A stretch of 64,000 bases of DNA from Staphylococcus hsinchuensis (GTDB taxonomy: Bacteria > Bacillota > Bacilli > Staphylococcales > Staphylococcaceae). The notes below the pieces were generated by a model. It was not told the DNA's origin, made no database searches, and saw only the letters and a list, made by a program, of their open reading frames with translations. Positions 9,592-19,773 of this stretch are shown piece after piece. Numbering within the stretch: the first letter of the stretch is position 1; every line of letters begins with the position of its first letter. The stretch spans positions 1,984,001 to 2,048,000 of the forward strand of contig NZ_CP128355.1 in NCBI RefSeq assembly GCF_038789205.1. The letters run 5' to 3'. Position numbers and translations under genes: made by a program.

Positions 9592-10668
9592 TTATTGATA
9601 TTGTAAATGTTCTATTTGTTTATCATCCAATTGCGTAACTGATTGAATTAATAATTGTCGAGCTGAGTGATAATCTCTAATATCAAATACTGCATTTGTG
9701 CTATGGATATATCTAGCACATACACCAATCACAGCTGTCGGTACGCCAATATTTGCTTTATGAATTTCTCCACCATCTGTTCCACCTGGTGAAATGTAAT
9801 ATTGGTAATTGATATCATGTTGTTCTACCAAACGCATTAAATAGTCTCTAAATGAAGGCTTGAGTATCATCGTCCCGTCCTTAAGTCTAATTAACGTTCC
9901 AGCTCCTAATGTACCTGAGAGACGTTGACTTCCCTTCATATCATTGGCTGGTGAACAATCTACTACAAAAGCAACGTCAGGATCGACTAATTCGGCTGCT
10001 GGGCGTGCACCTCTGAGACCTACTTCCTCTTGTACATTTGCACCCACATATAAATCGAAATCTAACGTTTCTCCTTGTAATGACTCTAATAGTTCTAGGG
10101 CAATTAAACAACCATAGCGATTATCCCATGCTTTACTAGCATAACGGTATTCAGATAACTGTGTAAACGGTGTTTCAGGAACGATTGAATCTCCAATCTG
10201 TATACCACGTGAAAGGACTTCTGATTCTGAGTCACAACCTATATCCAACATCAAATCTTCAATCTTAGGTGCACCTTCATTACCGGATCTAAAGTGTTTA
10301 GGTATATTAGATACAATTCCGATAATTTCTTCGTCTTCGCGTGTCTTTACTTTTAAGCGTTGTCCTTGCCAAATATCATTTGCGACACCGCCTAAATTAG
10401 TGAAATGTAATAAACCTTGTGGGGTTATATGCGTCACCATGAATCCAACTTCATCCATGTGTGCAGCAACCATTACTTTTTTTGCGTTTTGTTTATTTGA
10501 TTTCTTCACGCCATAAAACCCGCCCATTCGGTTATAAACAAACTCATCGACGCAAGGTTCCATCTCTTTTATTAAATATGATTTAACATCATCTTCGAAC
10601 CCTGGAGCACCATGTAATTCTGTTAATGTCTGCATTCTCTTAATTGTTTTATTAAAATCAATAGTCAC
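9592..10668 (-). CDS. ytoP: M42 family glutamyl/aminopeptidase (YtoP)
   Basis: 358 residues. Dinuclear metallopeptidase of the M42 (PepA/FrvX/CelM) family. Visible metal and catalytic motifs: AAHMDEVGF (first metal ligand), KAWDNRYGCL (bridging Asp), QEEVGLRGA (general base and ligand) and VDCSPAND, with a late His in CARYIHSTNAVF. Probably cleaves N-terminal residues from peptides in the cytosol. Upstream of ytpP in the same direction; divergent from the PepSY gene at 10749. Confidence 0.92.
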   Translation of the reverse strand: MTIDFNKTIKRMQTLTELHGAPGFEDDVKSYLIKEMEPCVDEFVYNRMGGFYGVKKSNKQNAKKVMVAAHMDEVGFMVTHITPQGLLHFTNLGGVANDIWQGQRLKVKTREDEEIIGIVSNIPKHFRSGNEGAPKIEDLMLDIGCDSESEVLSRGIQIGDSIVPETPFTQLSEYRYASKAWDNRYGCLIALELLESLQGETLDFDLYVGANVQEEVGLRGARPAAELVDPDVAFVVDCSPANDMKGSQRLSGTLGAGTLIRLKDGTMILKPSFRDYLMRLVEQHDINYQYYISPGGTDGGEIHKANIGVPTAVIGVCARYIHSTNAVFDIRDYHSARQLLIQSVTQLDDKQIEHLQYQ

Positions 10669-10748
10669 GTTCGCTCACTCCTTATCTTTATTATAGCATC
10701 TTCATTGTGGTAAACTATAAATATGACTTTTTAGGGGGTAGAACTGTT

Positions 10749-11069
10749 ATGTTCAGTAAAATGAAGTGGTACTTTACCTTTATTTTTTCATTTCTATCTA
10801 TTATCGGTGTGATGTATTTAATTCATCGACAATTACACCATCATGTCTTTCAATCCGAAAAGACGTTAGCAGAAGTTAAAACATATTTCAGAAATGTTGT
10901 CGGCTCATACATATTAAATGAAACCGTAACATATGAAACAAGTGAAGGTACATTTACGGTTTACCAAGGTGGTATTACAACGCAATCAAATGATAAACGC
11001 ACGTATTATGATTTCTATGCTGATGCCAACAACGGTGAAATCATCGATATTATTGAACGTACTTCTTAA
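10749..11069 (+). CDS. Membrane-anchored PepSY-domain protein (YtzB-like)
   Basis: About 106 residues from the ATG at 10749, which follows AGGGGG. One N-terminal membrane helix (WYFTFIFSFLSIIGVMYLI) precedes an external PepSY domain (TVTYETSEGTFTVYQGG, YYDFYADANNGEIIDI). PepSY modules often restrain proteases or bind the wall. It stands alone and divergent from ytoP, as ytzB does in Bacillus. An earlier in-frame start near 10707 has no ribosome site. Confidence 0.8.
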   Translation: MFSKMKWYFTFIFSFLSIIGVMYLIHRQLHHHVFQSEKTLAEVKTYFRNVVGSYILNETVTYETSEGTFTVYQGGITTQSNDKRTYYDFYADANNGEIIDIIERTS

Positions 11070-11190
11070 CTTGTGTGCGAATACGACACCCATTTCAAAT
11101 AAGCTTACATGTATATTTACTCGTCATGAAACTGATAATGTGGATTGACGAGTTTGTTTATTCAAAATAATTTATCAACAAGAAATGGTA

Positions 11191-11226
11191 ATGAGCCCGG
11201 GATACTTTATCGTTTCTCAGGCTCAT
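11191..11226 (+). terminator. Terminator after the PepSY gene
   Basis: ATGAGCC and GGCTCAT form the stem, followed by TTTTAAAA. Located 120 bases after the plus-strand stop and before the convergent YtnP-type gene. Confidence 0.6.
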
Positions 11227-11303
11227 TTTAAAATGCAATCTTTTATATTTATGATGACAGTACTAAAACCGTATCATTTTATAAAAATTAAACCCTACTC
11301 ATA

Positions 11304-12135
11304 CTAAGATTCTCTTTGAATATATGATTCGATTTCTTTTGAATTTGCTTTATTAAATTTAACTGCAAAATAAGTTGCATCATGATAAAACAAAAACCCA
11401 GAAATTATCCATAATATAATTCGTTATTCGGCGTTCTTTTTCTCGAATGGATTGTAGTGGATAATCATCGTATGCCGTTACCCATAATGGATTTTTATGG
11501 GCTGTCGTAGGAAAGATATCTGCCATATGGACTGCTTTTTCTCCATTACTCTCTATAGTAATAATACTGTGACCATAACTATGTCCGCCTGTGTGTATCA
11601 TCTTTATACCTGGATAAATTTCAATTTCTTTTTCAAATAATATTAAATTGTTTTTGAAATCCCCGTTATTTTTAGGCCAATAAGTAGATTGACTACGCAT
11701 ATTCGGACTTTGGAATTCATGCCATTCATCTTGTTGTAATACGTGAATAGCATTTTCAAATACTGAGTCACCGTTTGAATATGTTAACCCTGCAGCATGA
11801 TCAAAATGCATATGGCTCATTAACACAATATCTATATCTGCTGTTGTCAGTGAAAATGCTTTTAAACTTGCATCTATATCACTCTCATAGTCTACCCCGA
11901 AGTTGCGGCGTTCTTTATCTGTAAGTTTATCTTTACCGATGCCACTATCAATTAATATATTTTTATCACCTGTTTGAATTAATATAGGATGTGTTGGTAA
12001 AGGAATCTGATTCTTATCCTTAACAGGATATTTTTTGGACCACAGTGCTTTAGGAACGACACCAAACATGGCTCCCCCATCCATCTGAGTGATGCCACCA
12101 TTCACATAATTAATTTCAAATTGTCCTAACTTCAT
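11304..12135 (-). pseudogene. YtnP-type metallo-beta-lactamase lactonase, frameshifted near the 3' end
   Basis: Metallo-beta-lactamase-fold hydrolase of the AHL-lactonase/YtnP group. The start at 12135 has AAGGGGG upstream. Metal ligands are in SHMHFDHAAG, HTGGHSYGH and HMADIFPTTAH. The open frame stops at 11380 after DNFWVFVLS. Shifting one base near 11397-11399 (a GGG run) restores FLFYHDATYFAVKFN and a further ~20 residues to a stop at 11304, giving 276 residues, normal for the family. The lost FYHD corresponds to the last metal-binding His of these lactonases (compare FFGHD in AiiA, from memory). So the truncated 251-residue product is probably inactive, unless the extra base is a sequencing error. 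Confidence 0.82.
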
Positions 12136-12320
12136 CTCACATACCCCCTTGAATATTTCCAATTACGTAACACTTTATTAACATATTAATATAATAATGA
12201 CGGGAGGTAAAACATTCTATATAATGTTTGCTTAAATTTTTAAATATTGATTATAACTATCACATAACGAAATCAAATACTATATATTTACATTTACCTA
12301 ATTTAATATAAATAAAAAGA

Positions 12321-12484
12321 GGGAGCGGGACAGAAATCGAATTTTCTAATAGAGATTTCGTAGTCCCACCCCGGCAAGGATGACTAGGATTGGAAAAGCT
12401 TGATATAAGCGCATTTACAATTCAGTCATCTACTGTATAATCGACAAAGAAGCTGAGACAACTATTTTTGTCCCAGCCTCTTTA
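12321..12484 (+). repeat. Interspersed intergenic repeat, copy A
   Basis: First of three copies in the window (others at 27112-27272 on the minus strand and 54114-54243). The core runs from GGGACAGAAATCGAATTTT through GATTTCGTAGTC, CCCCGGCAAGGATGACTAGG, AAGCTTGATATAAGCG to CATCTACTG, and ends in a hairpin with the TGAGACA stem (12447-12484). The hairpin may terminate trmB. It fills the 12136-12490 gap together with ~180 AT-rich bases. Confidence 0.85.
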
Positions 12485-12490
12485 CAAATG

Positions 12491-13129
12491 TTATTCATGG
12501 AATTTAGCTTCCATTCGGTAAATACGAGAACCTTTTTCGGAAAACTTTTTCTCATATTCAGTGACGATATTTTCTTCTATATCTTCTTCATGTAAATTTA
12601 AATTCATTTTCGTGAAATACATACCAAATTGCGACATGCTTTCTAAACTATACGCAAACAGACCACGATTATCTGTTTTAAAATGGATTTCTCCATCTTT
12701 CTTTAATATTTGTTTATAACGTGCTAAATACGTATGATATGTTAAACGACGTTTGGCATGTCGTTTTTTAGGCCATGGATCAGAAAAGTTTAAATAGATA
12801 CGAGAAACTTCTTCATCTTTAAAATATTCATTTAATTCTATCGCATCATTACAAATTAATTTGATATTTGTTAATCCTAAATCAAATACTTTCTGTAAAA
12901 CGTTTACCATGACACTTTTTTCACGTTCCATAGAAATAAAATTAATTTCAGGATGTTGTTCTGCTAAAGTTGTGATGAATTGGCCTTTACCTGAACCAAT
13001 TTCTATATAAATCGGTTGTTCTTTTTCAAACCAATCACTTATCTTACCTGCATGTGCACCATCCATATCTACAATCTCTGGATGAGATTTCAAATAATCT
13101 TCAGCCCATGGTTTGTATCGCACTCTCAT
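12491..13129 (-). CDS. trmB: tRNA (guanine-N7-)-methyltransferase
   Basis: 212 residues, full length. SAM-dependent enzyme that makes m7G46 in the variable loop of tRNAs. Visible are [12 protein letters not shown] (SAM site), [10 protein letters not shown], and the family signature [17 protein letters not shown], then EIHFKTDN. It lies 12 bases downstream of the YtmP-like gene and probably shares its transcript, as in Bacillus (ytmP-ytmQ). Confidence 0.96.
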   Translation of the reverse strand: MRVRYKPWAEDYLKSHPEIVDMDGAHAGKISDWFEKEQPIYIEIGSGKGQFITTLAEQHPEINFISMEREKSVMVNVLQKVFDLGLTNIKLICNDAIELNEYFKDEEVSRIYLNFSDPWPKKRHAKRRLTYHTYLARYKQILKKDGEIHFKTDNRGLFAYSLESMSQFGMYFTKMNLNLHEEDIEENIVTEYEKKFSEKGSRIYRMEAKFHE

Positions 13130-13141
13130 TAATATTACTCC

Positions 13142-13941
13142 TTATATAAATGCATTATGATTCATCATATCATTTAAAAATTTCAACCACATATTCATGT
13201 CTTTGTAACGTTTCTGTTCTTCATACCATTGAATCATTCCTATGGCTTGAATAGCTGTGTACCATTTCATTCTCTTTTGTAATTCAATTGAATCTTTTAC
13301 TCCATATTCTTCTAACCACTGTGCCCAGTTTCTTTCAGGAACGTAGTTGTAAAGCAGCATACCTAAATCAATTGCAGGGTCGGCAATCATGGCATCTTCC
13401 CAATCAACCAAATAAAGTTCATCTCGATCAGAAAGTAACCAATTGTTGTGGTTTACATCGCCATGAACGACGGTGAAAAAGCGAGGATCCATATCAGGTA
13501 TATTGTCTTCTAAATAAGTAAGCGCCTTCCTTGTCACATGATGCGTAAGTACTTCGCGTGACAACGAGGCATTAATCTTATTCAACATTATTTCAGGTGT
13601 GATAGGTTCCATTTCCATTCTTTTAAGCATGTTTAATAAAGTTTTAGAATTGTGTATCTTTTTTAACAATAAAGCGACACGATTTTCTTTCATTTCGTTA
13701 AAAGCAAGCTCTCTACCGTTTTTCCAATGTTGCGCTGTGACAACCTCTCCAGTTTCAATACGTTTCGTCCATACTAGTTTCGGTACGATTCCTTCGGCAG
13801 ATAATGCCGCTATAAAAGGATTAGAATTTCTTTTTAAGAATAGCTTTTGTCCATCTTGTTCGGCCATGTAAGCTTCACCAGATGCGCCTCCTGCAGAATC
13901 AAGTGTCCACCCTAATTGATAAAACTGCTCCAACACGTTCA
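13142..13941 (-). CDS. ytmP: Phosphotransferase-fold protein (YtmP, APH/choline kinase family)
   Basis: About 266 residues if it starts at the GTG at 13941 (reads MNVLEQFYQLGW); longer in-frame starts would run through the hairpin at 13962-13989, so I prefer this one. It has a kinase-like fold: KLFLKRNSNPF for the nucleotide lysine, HGDVNHNNWLL (catalytic HxDxxxxN) and LVDWEDAMIADPAIDLG (metal-binding Asp). The family includes aminoglycoside and choline/ethanolamine kinases; the real substrate of YtmP is not known. It lies immediately upstream of trmB. Confidence 0.85.
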
Positions 13942-13961
13942 CCTCACTTTCCAAATAGAAA

Positions 13962-13989
13962 ATGGCTCCAGAAAATAATTCCAAGAGCC
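13962..13989 (-). terminator. Hairpin just upstream of ytmP
   Basis: TGGCTC and GAGCCA form a short stem followed by ATTTTCTATTT on the minus strand. It could end transcription coming from dat, or be a leader hairpin for ytmP. Weak stem, so low certainty. Confidence 0.4.
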
Positions 13990-14385
13990 ATATTTAATCA
14001 TTTACACTGAATTTGAATTTCAACAGTTTTTATATTAAAGCAACAAACATTTACAAGCATATATGACACACTGTCCCCATGTGAACATAAAACAAACTAA
14101 AATGTATTTGTCACTCGTATTTCCCTCTTTATTCTCAACTTAGTTATTCTAACATAAATTGAGTTGTTACAGGCTTTTATTTTATCTTTTTTATAAACTT
14201 TATTAGTTCATTTTTTGAAGACTCATAAAAGATTTTATATCGTTTAAGGGTGTTTTTCAACCAAAAATCAGAAACAAAAAGTCACTTTTTACCTTTGATT
14301 TTTTAGATTACTTTTTTACGGCTCATTTAAAATTATAACATAATTTGAGAGTAATTTTTGAGATATTACTATCGAAATTCGTAAT
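13990..14385. other. Gap between ytmP and dat without a recognisable gene
   Basis: Nearly 400 AT-rich bases. I see stop codons in every frame, short T/A runs and no convincing ribosome site, tRNA or strong hairpin. It presumably holds the ytmP promoter and the 3' end of the dat transcript. Confidence 0.5.
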
Positions 14386-15234
14386 TTATTTTCTATCTTC
14401 AGCTATATATTTTGTGAATCCTTCTTGTAACTTTTTAGTAATTGAGCCTACTTCTCCATCTCCTACTGGTTTATCATTTAATTTAACTACAGGCATAACC
14501 TCAACTGAAGTACTTGAAACAATAACTTCATCTGCATTTTTAAGAAAATCTAAAGTAAAGACTTCTTCATTAAATTCAATTTCATATTGTTCAGCAATAG
14601 ATTTTATCACTTTACGTGTAATACCGTTCAAGATGTAGTTATTAACTGGATGTGTATAAATTTCTCCATCTTTAATCGCATATACGTTACTAGAAGAACC
14701 TTCAGTGACGATGTCTTCTCTATGTTGAATAGCTTCGCCAGCGTTATTTTTAGCTGCGTATTCTTTTGCTAAGACGTTACCAAGTAAGTTTAAACTTTTA
14801 ATATCACATCTTAACCAACGTATATCTTCAGTTGTTACTGCACTGATACCTTCTTCTAATTTTTTATAAGGGCGATCATATGATTTAGTAAATGCCATAA
14901 CATTTGCTTCTGTTGATTCCTCTGGGAACGCATGATCACGTGGTGCTGCACCTCTTGTCACTTGGATATAAACACCGCCGTTAATAATACCATTGGCATC
15001 GATTAATTCTTGAACTAATTCGATAAATCCATCAACACTATATTTTAAATTTAAACCGATTTCTCCAGCACTTCTTACTAATCTTTCAAAATGAGGTTTC
15101 GCCGTAAACATATAATTGTCATAAATACGGATATATTCATAAATGCCGTCACCAAATACATATCCTCTGTCATTGTACGGTACTTTTGCATCTTGTTCTT
15201 CTACTAATTGTTCATTGATTAATACTTTTGTCAT
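14386..15234 (-). CDS. dat: D-alanine aminotransferase
   Basis: About 282 residues from the ATG at 15234, which follows GGAGGGATAAT; the longer open frame runs into pepV. Class IV PLP aminotransferase that exchanges amino groups among D-amino acids, notably D-Ala and D-Glu, for wall synthesis. Signature residues: [19 protein letters not shown] at the N-terminus, [17 protein letters not shown] with the PLP lysine, and [10 protein letters not shown]. Its start is one base past the pepV stop, showing translational coupling; the pair pepV-dat is typical of staphylococci. Confidence 0.95.
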   Translation of the reverse strand: MTKVLINEQLVEEQDAKVPYNDRGYVFGDGIYEYIRIYDNYMFTAKPHFERLVRSAGEIGLNLKYSVDGFIELVQELIDANGIINGGVYIQVTRGAAPRDHAFPEESTEANVMAFTKSYDRPYKKLEEGISAVTTEDIRWLRCDIKSLNLLGNVLAKEYAAKNNAGEAIQHREDIVTEGSSSNVYAIKDGEIYTHPVNNYILNGITRKVIKSIAEQYEIEFNEEVFTLDFLKNADEVIVSSTSVEVMPVVKLNDKPVGDGEVGSITKKLQEGFTKYIAEDRK

Positions 15235-15235
15235 A

Positions 15236-16645
15236 TTATCCCTCCACGCATATTTCATAAATTGATTGTAAATAAATACTTGTTGCATCAAATAATTGCT
15301 TTTTAGAAATATATTCATTCTTTTGATGCATTAAGTCTTCTGAACCTTTAAACATAGCACCATAAGCAACACCTTTATCAAGGTTACGTGCATATGTTCC
15401 ACCGCCGATTGTATATGGTTCGGCTTCATCTCCAGTTTGTTCACGATATACTTGCACTAATTTCTGTACGAATGGGTCATCTTTTTCTACGTAATGAGGT
15501 TTTTGATCTTTACCTATTTCAAAAGTAAATCCAAGTTGTTTAATTTCATTTTTAAAGCGGTCCATCGCTTCTTCAAATTCAAAACCTTGCGGATATCTTA
15601 AATTAACACCATATTGGCCGCCATTTTCTTTGTCATAGCTAATAACACCAATATTTGTAGTCACATCCCCCATCGTATCTGTATGGTATTTCATACCCAT
15701 TTTTTCGCCGAAGTGTGATTCAAATAAATATTTTTCACTAAAATCAATAAAGTTTGCAGCAGTTTTATCCAAGTTCAATGCAGATAAGAAATTCAATAAA
15801 TAAAGACCTGCATTTACTCCAATTGAAGGATCCATACCATGTACAGCTTTACCTTGGACATTTAATACTAACACGCCACTATCCACTGTACTTTCTCCAT
15901 CTAAATTTTGTTCAGATAAATATTGTTCGAAGTTTTGTATCACATCTGTCATGTTTTCTTTGACGCCAACATGTGCTTCTGCTTCATCAGGCACCATATT
16001 ATAACGTTGACCTGATTTAAATGAAATAAGTTCATAGTCAGGTTCATCTAACTCATCATCTTTTGAAGTTTGTTTAATATCGAATGTACTGATACCTTTT
16101 TCTCCATGAATTGCAGGAAATTCCGCATCTGGCGCAAAACCTAAAGCAGGCATTTCTTCGGTTTTGAAGTAACGATCTGTACATAACCAGTCAGACTCTT
16201 CGTCTGTACCTATGATTATATGTATTCTTTTTTTCCAGTTTACATTCATCTCGTTAAGAATTTTAACAGCATAATACGCTGCAATTGTTGGGCCTTTATC
16301 ATCTAATGTCCCTCTAGCGATTATATCTTTATCAGTTACCACTGGGTCAAATGGGTTTGAATCCCAACCTTCTCCTGCTGGCACAACATCTACGTGACAT
16401 AGAATGCCAAATAAGTCAGAACCTTCACCTGCTTCTATACGTCCTGCGATATGATCCACGTCATGTGATTCGAAGCCATCTCTTTGAGCCAATTTATACA
16501 TATAATCTAAAGCTTCGCGCGGCCCTGGACCGACTGGATGGTCTTCATCTGCTTTGTTGTCTTCTCGGACACTTTCGATTTTTAGTAATCCATTTAAGTC
16601 CTCTATTATTTGATCTTCGTACTCTTGAACTTTTTCTCTCCACAT
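15236..16645 (-). CDS. pepV: Dipeptidase PepV (M20 family)
   Basis: 469 residues. Dizinc dipeptidase of the M20/PepV family that cleaves dipeptides (including carnosine-like ones) in the cytosol. Metal motifs: [24 protein letters not shown] (bridging Asp), [10 protein letters not shown] (general base Glu and ligand) and [16 protein letters not shown]; a late GGGTYAR near the C-terminus binds substrate. ATG at 16645. Transcribed ahead of dat, so peptide recycling and D-amino-acid supply are linked. Confidence 0.95.
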   Translation of the reverse strand: MWREKVQEYEDQIIEDLNGLLKIESVREDNKADEDHPVGPGPREALDYMYKLAQRDGFESHDVDHIAGRIEAGEGSDLFGILCHVDVVPAGEGWDSNPFDPVVTDKDIIARGTLDDKGPTIAAYYAVKILNEMNVNWKKRIHIIIGTDEESDWLCTDRYFKTEEMPALGFAPDAEFPAIHGEKGISTFDIKQTSKDDELDEPDYELISFKSGQRYNMVPDEAEAHVGVKENMTDVIQNFEQYLSEQNLDGESTVDSGVLVLNVQGKAVHGMDPSIGVNAGLYLLNFLSALNLDKTAANFIDFSEKYLFESHFGEKMGMKYHTDTMGDVTTNIGVISYDKENGGQYGVNLRYPQGFEFEEAMDRFKNEIKQLGFTFEIGKDQKPHYVEKDDPFVQKLVQVYREQTGDEAEPYTIGGGTYARNLDKGVAYGAMFKGSEDLMHQKNEYISKKQLFDATSIYLQSIYEICVEG

Positions 16646-16789
16646 GTATGATCAACTTCCTTCTTAAGTCTGATATATCTGTTATTTTACATGAACTTTT
16701 GTATAAACTACAGTAAGACGCCATATTTTTTGAAAATTTTGACTGTTTTATTTTGTGAAAAATCAGGCAATCTTATGTTATGGACGAAA

Positions 16790-16829
16790 AAAAGGTTGAA
16801 AGAAATCGAATCATTTCTTTCAACCTTTT
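16790..16829 (-). terminator. Terminator after the small YtxH-like gene
   Basis: A 17-bp perfect stem (AAAAGGTTGAAAGAAAT and its complement) with a 6-base loop and flanking A/T runs, just beyond the stop at 16856. Confidence 0.88.
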
Positions 16830-16855
16830 ATATTTTAAATAATGAATATTAACAA

Positions 16856-17299
16856 TTATTTATTTGAGTCTTCATTGTCACTATCGTGTTTATTACTGTT
16901 ATTCTTAAGTTCTTCTTCAGTTACAACACGTAAGTTGTTTGAAGGATCTGCAGCACCTTCGTCTGTAAATCTTGCTTCTTCAACATGTTCTTCGTCTTGA
17001 TTTTTCACAGTTGACCCTTTAATTCTATCTTTTTGGTCATTGATAAATCCTTTTGGATCTTGTTTTACTTTGTTTGCATAACCTTTAGGGTCTTGTTTTA
17101 CTTCATTGAAAGTTTCGTTTGCTTTTGAACTGATTTGTGTTGCGATATCTTTTGCGTTTTGTTTATATGATTCTGGATTTTCTTTATATTTATCATATTC
17201 ACCTTTTAATTTATCGCGGTTTTCCTTTTTAGACAGTACAATTGCTGCAGCTGCTCCTCCAATTCCAACTAATGCTCTTAATACGTTTGATTTAGCCAT
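16856..17299 (-). CDS. YtxH-domain protein, small
   Basis: 147 residues. An N-terminal hydrophobic stretch (VLRALVGIGGAAAAIVLSKK) is followed by a charged amphipathic helix region with tandem copies of VKQDPKGY/F (EVKQDPKGYANKVKQDPKGF), then an acidic tail. This YtxH pattern is common in staphylococcal envelope-stress proteins. Function unknown. It begins 15 bases after the rsuA-type stop, so probably co-transcribed with the preceding murJ-rsuA pair. Confidence 0.8.
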   Translation of the reverse strand: MAKSNVLRALVGIGGAAAAIVLSKKENRDKLKGEYDKYKENPESYKQNAKDIATQISSKANETFNEVKQDPKGYANKVKQDPKGFINDQKDRIKGSTVKNQDEEHVEEARFTDEGAADPSNNLRVVTEEELKNNSNKHDSDNEDSNK

Positions 17300-17314
17300 A
17301 ATTACACCTCTTCA

Positions 17315-18013
17315 TTAATTTTGTCTTAATTTTTTAAAATCTTCTTCAGTTAAATGACGATACTCGCCTAAATCCAAACCTGAATCTAGTTGCAAGTCGC
17401 CTATACTGACACGTTTCAATACTAATACCTCATTATCTATCGCGTGAAACATACGCTTAACTTGGTGGTACTTACCTTCGGATATCGTAACAAATGATTG
17501 CTTGTCCAGTTTACCATGCGATAATTCGGCGGGCTTCATAACTCCTTCACTCAATTCAATACCCTTTTTGAAGGATTTTATATCATCATTCGTGATAGTT
17601 TTTTCTGAAATAACTTCATAAGTCTTTGAAACGTGCTTTGAAGGATTCATTATTTGATGATTAAATTGACCATCATTGGTAATTAATAGTAATCCTTCTG
17701 TATCTTTGTCTAAACGCCCAACTGGAAAGATGTCTAAATACTGGTAATCGTCAATTAATTCAATAACAGTTGGATGTTGATCATCGTCAGTTGCTGAAAT
17801 GTATCCTTTCGGTTTATTCAACATTAAATAAACCTTATCTATAAATTGTACCTCTTGACCATCCACGTATACACGATCTGTTTCAGCTTGAACTTGCGTT
17901 TTAGGTGATTTTTCAACTTTGTCATTTACAGCAACTTTACCTTTTTTAAGCATTTGCTTGACTTCAGTTCGGGTACCTAGACCCATATTCGCTAAATATT
18001 TATCTAATCTCAT
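17315..18013 (-). CDS. RsuA-family pseudouridine synthase
   Basis: 232 residues. An N-terminal S4 RNA-binding domain (MRLDKYLANMGLGTRTEVKQ) is followed by the catalytic domain with MLNKPKGYISATDD and the active-site motif FPVGRLDKDTEGLLLIT, whose Asp attacks uridine. RsuA converts U516 of 16S rRNA in E. coli; this homologue likely acts on 16S or 23S rRNA. Its ATG overlaps the murJ stop by four bases. Confidence 0.93.
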   Translation of the reverse strand: MRLDKYLANMGLGTRTEVKQMLKKGKVAVNDKVEKSPKTQVQAETDRVYVDGQEVQFIDKVYLMLNKPKGYISATDDDQHPTVIELIDDYQYLDIFPVGRLDKDTEGLLLITNDGQFNHQIMNPSKHVSKTYEVISEKTITNDDIKSFKKGIELSEGVMKPAELSHGKLDKQSFVTISEGKYHQVKRMFHAIDNEVLVLKRVSIGDLQLDSGLDLGEYRHLTEEDFKKLRQN

Positions 18014-19650
18014 TTTAAAATTCCTAGCTTGCGTCTGATTTTATTTGGCAAATCACCTAAAAATTCATCAGCAAGACGTGTCTTCATAGTCATAATTGCA
18101 TATAGCAACATACCAATTATTACACTAATTGTAACTATGAGACCTGCACTAAATCTGCCATGTGGCTCAATAAACATTTGTAAAACATATGAACAAATTT
18201 CAACTACGATCATCATAATGAAACTATAGATAAAGATTTTACCGAAATGTAACCACGTCTCACTAAAGTTAAACTTAGCATATATCTTTAATATCACTAA
18301 ATTACATATAACAGCAAACAATGTAGCAAGTCCGGTACTAAATACTGCACCAACTGTATGGAACATCATAATTAAAGGTATGTTTAATATAAATTTAATA
18401 ACAACTGCAGCTAAAATAACAAAGACCGTTAATTTTTGTTTGTCTATACCTTGTAACATCGATGCAGTTACACTCAATAACGCAATTAAAATACCTACAG
18501 GTGCGTAATAGAATAAGATTTCACTACCATCTGCTCTACCATAAAACGCAACGTATATAGGTAAAGCTAAAGCCATGATACCTAAACTAGCTGGAACAGT
18601 GATATACATTAAGACACCAAGAGATGTACGAATCTGACGATGCATTTCTCGTGTGTTACCTTCAGCGAAAGTCTTTGTAATAAATGGTATTAAACTCACT
18701 GCAAAACCAGAAGCGAGTGACGCTGGTATCATTACAATTTTATTTGTAAACATATTTAAAATTGTAAAGAAATGGTCTCGTTCTCCAGGATCAACATGCA
18801 CAAGTTTTAAAGTTGGATTGTGTGTCATCTGATCGACTAAGTTAAATAATGGGAAATTCAAACTTACAATAACAAACGGTATACTATAAGAAATGATTTC
18901 CAAATACATTTTCGTATAACTAATATTGATGTCGGTCGTATCTTCTTCTACCATTCTATCAATATTATGTTTCCGTTTCTGCCAGTAATACCAAAGAGTG
19001 AAAAGTGCTGCAATTGCACCAATCGCTGCACCAAATGTTGCAATTCCGTTAGCGATTAGCAATGAACTATCTAAAACATGTAACATGAGGTAACATCCTA
19101 CAAGAATAAAGATGATTCGTGCAATTTGCTCAATTACTTCTGAAACGGCAGTTGGTCCCATGGATTTATAACCTTGGAATACACCACGCCATGTAGCGAG
19201 TAGTGGTATGAAGATGACTACCACACTGATAATCTTGATTACCCAAGCTACTTCACCGACTGACCACCCGTCACCATTACCTTTACCATTACCGTGACCT
19301 AAGGTAAGGTCTGCAATGCCAGGTGCTAAAAAATATAGTATTAAAAAGCCGATAAAACCAGTGATAGCCATGACGATAAAGCTAGAACGATAGAACTTTT
19401 GGCTGGCACGATAGGCGCCTAACGCATTGTACTTCGCAACATACTTTGAAGCTGCGAGTGGTATTCCCGCTGTCGCCACAGCAATAGCAATATTGTAAGG
19501 CGTATACGCATATGAAAATGGTGCTAAATTTCTACTATCGCCAAACATACTACTAAATGGAATGAAATAAATAATCCCTAATATCTTAGTAATCATGATA
19601 CTTAAAGTAATTAAGAAAGTACCTCTTACTAATTCCTTACTTTCACTCAT
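18010..19650 (-). CDS. murJ: Lipid II flippase MurJ (MVF/SpoVB superfamily)
   Basis: 546 residues with about 14 membrane helices in the MOP exporter fold. From memory its S. aureus counterpart at the same chromosomal position is the essential lipid II flippase MurJ. It shows the early segment TFLITLSIMITKILGIIYFIP and a run of TM helices; a loop rich in GNGKGNGDG lies near residue 125. It moves undecaprenyl-PP-MurNAc-pentapeptide-GlcNAc across the membrane. It overlaps the rsuA-type gene by four bases and is divergent from the flavoprotein at 19774. Confidence 0.9.
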   Translation of the reverse strand: MSESKELVRGTFLITLSIMITKILGIIYFIPFSSMFGDSRNLAPFSYAYTPYNIAIAVATAGIPLAASKYVAKYNALGAYRASQKFYRSSFIVMAITGFIGFLILYFLAPGIADLTLGHGNGKGNGDGWSVGEVAWVIKIISVVVIFIPLLATWRGVFQGYKSMGPTAVSEVIEQIARIIFILVGCYLMLHVLDSSLLIANGIATFGAAIGAIAALFTLWYYWQKRKHNIDRMVEEDTTDINISYTKMYLEIISYSIPFVIVSLNFPLFNLVDQMTHNPTLKLVHVDPGERDHFFTILNMFTNKIVMIPASLASGFAVSLIPFITKTFAEGNTREMHRQIRTSLGVLMYITVPASLGIMALALPIYVAFYGRADGSEILFYYAPVGILIALLSVTASMLQGIDKQKLTVFVILAAVVIKFILNIPLIMMFHTVGAVFSTGLATLFAVICNLVILKIYAKFNFSETWLHFGKIFIYSFIMMIVVEICSYVLQMFIEPHGRFSAGLIVTISVIIGMLLYAIMTMKTRLADEFLGDLPNKIRRKLGILK

Positions 19651-19773
19651 TCAGATCTTCCTATTCTCAATTAAATTTTTACACTCGTAAACTTAATAAT
19701 AACCTTTAAATTACTTTTTTTCAAAAATATATTACTATAAAATAAGACTATATCGTTTAGGGAGGCATATCTT

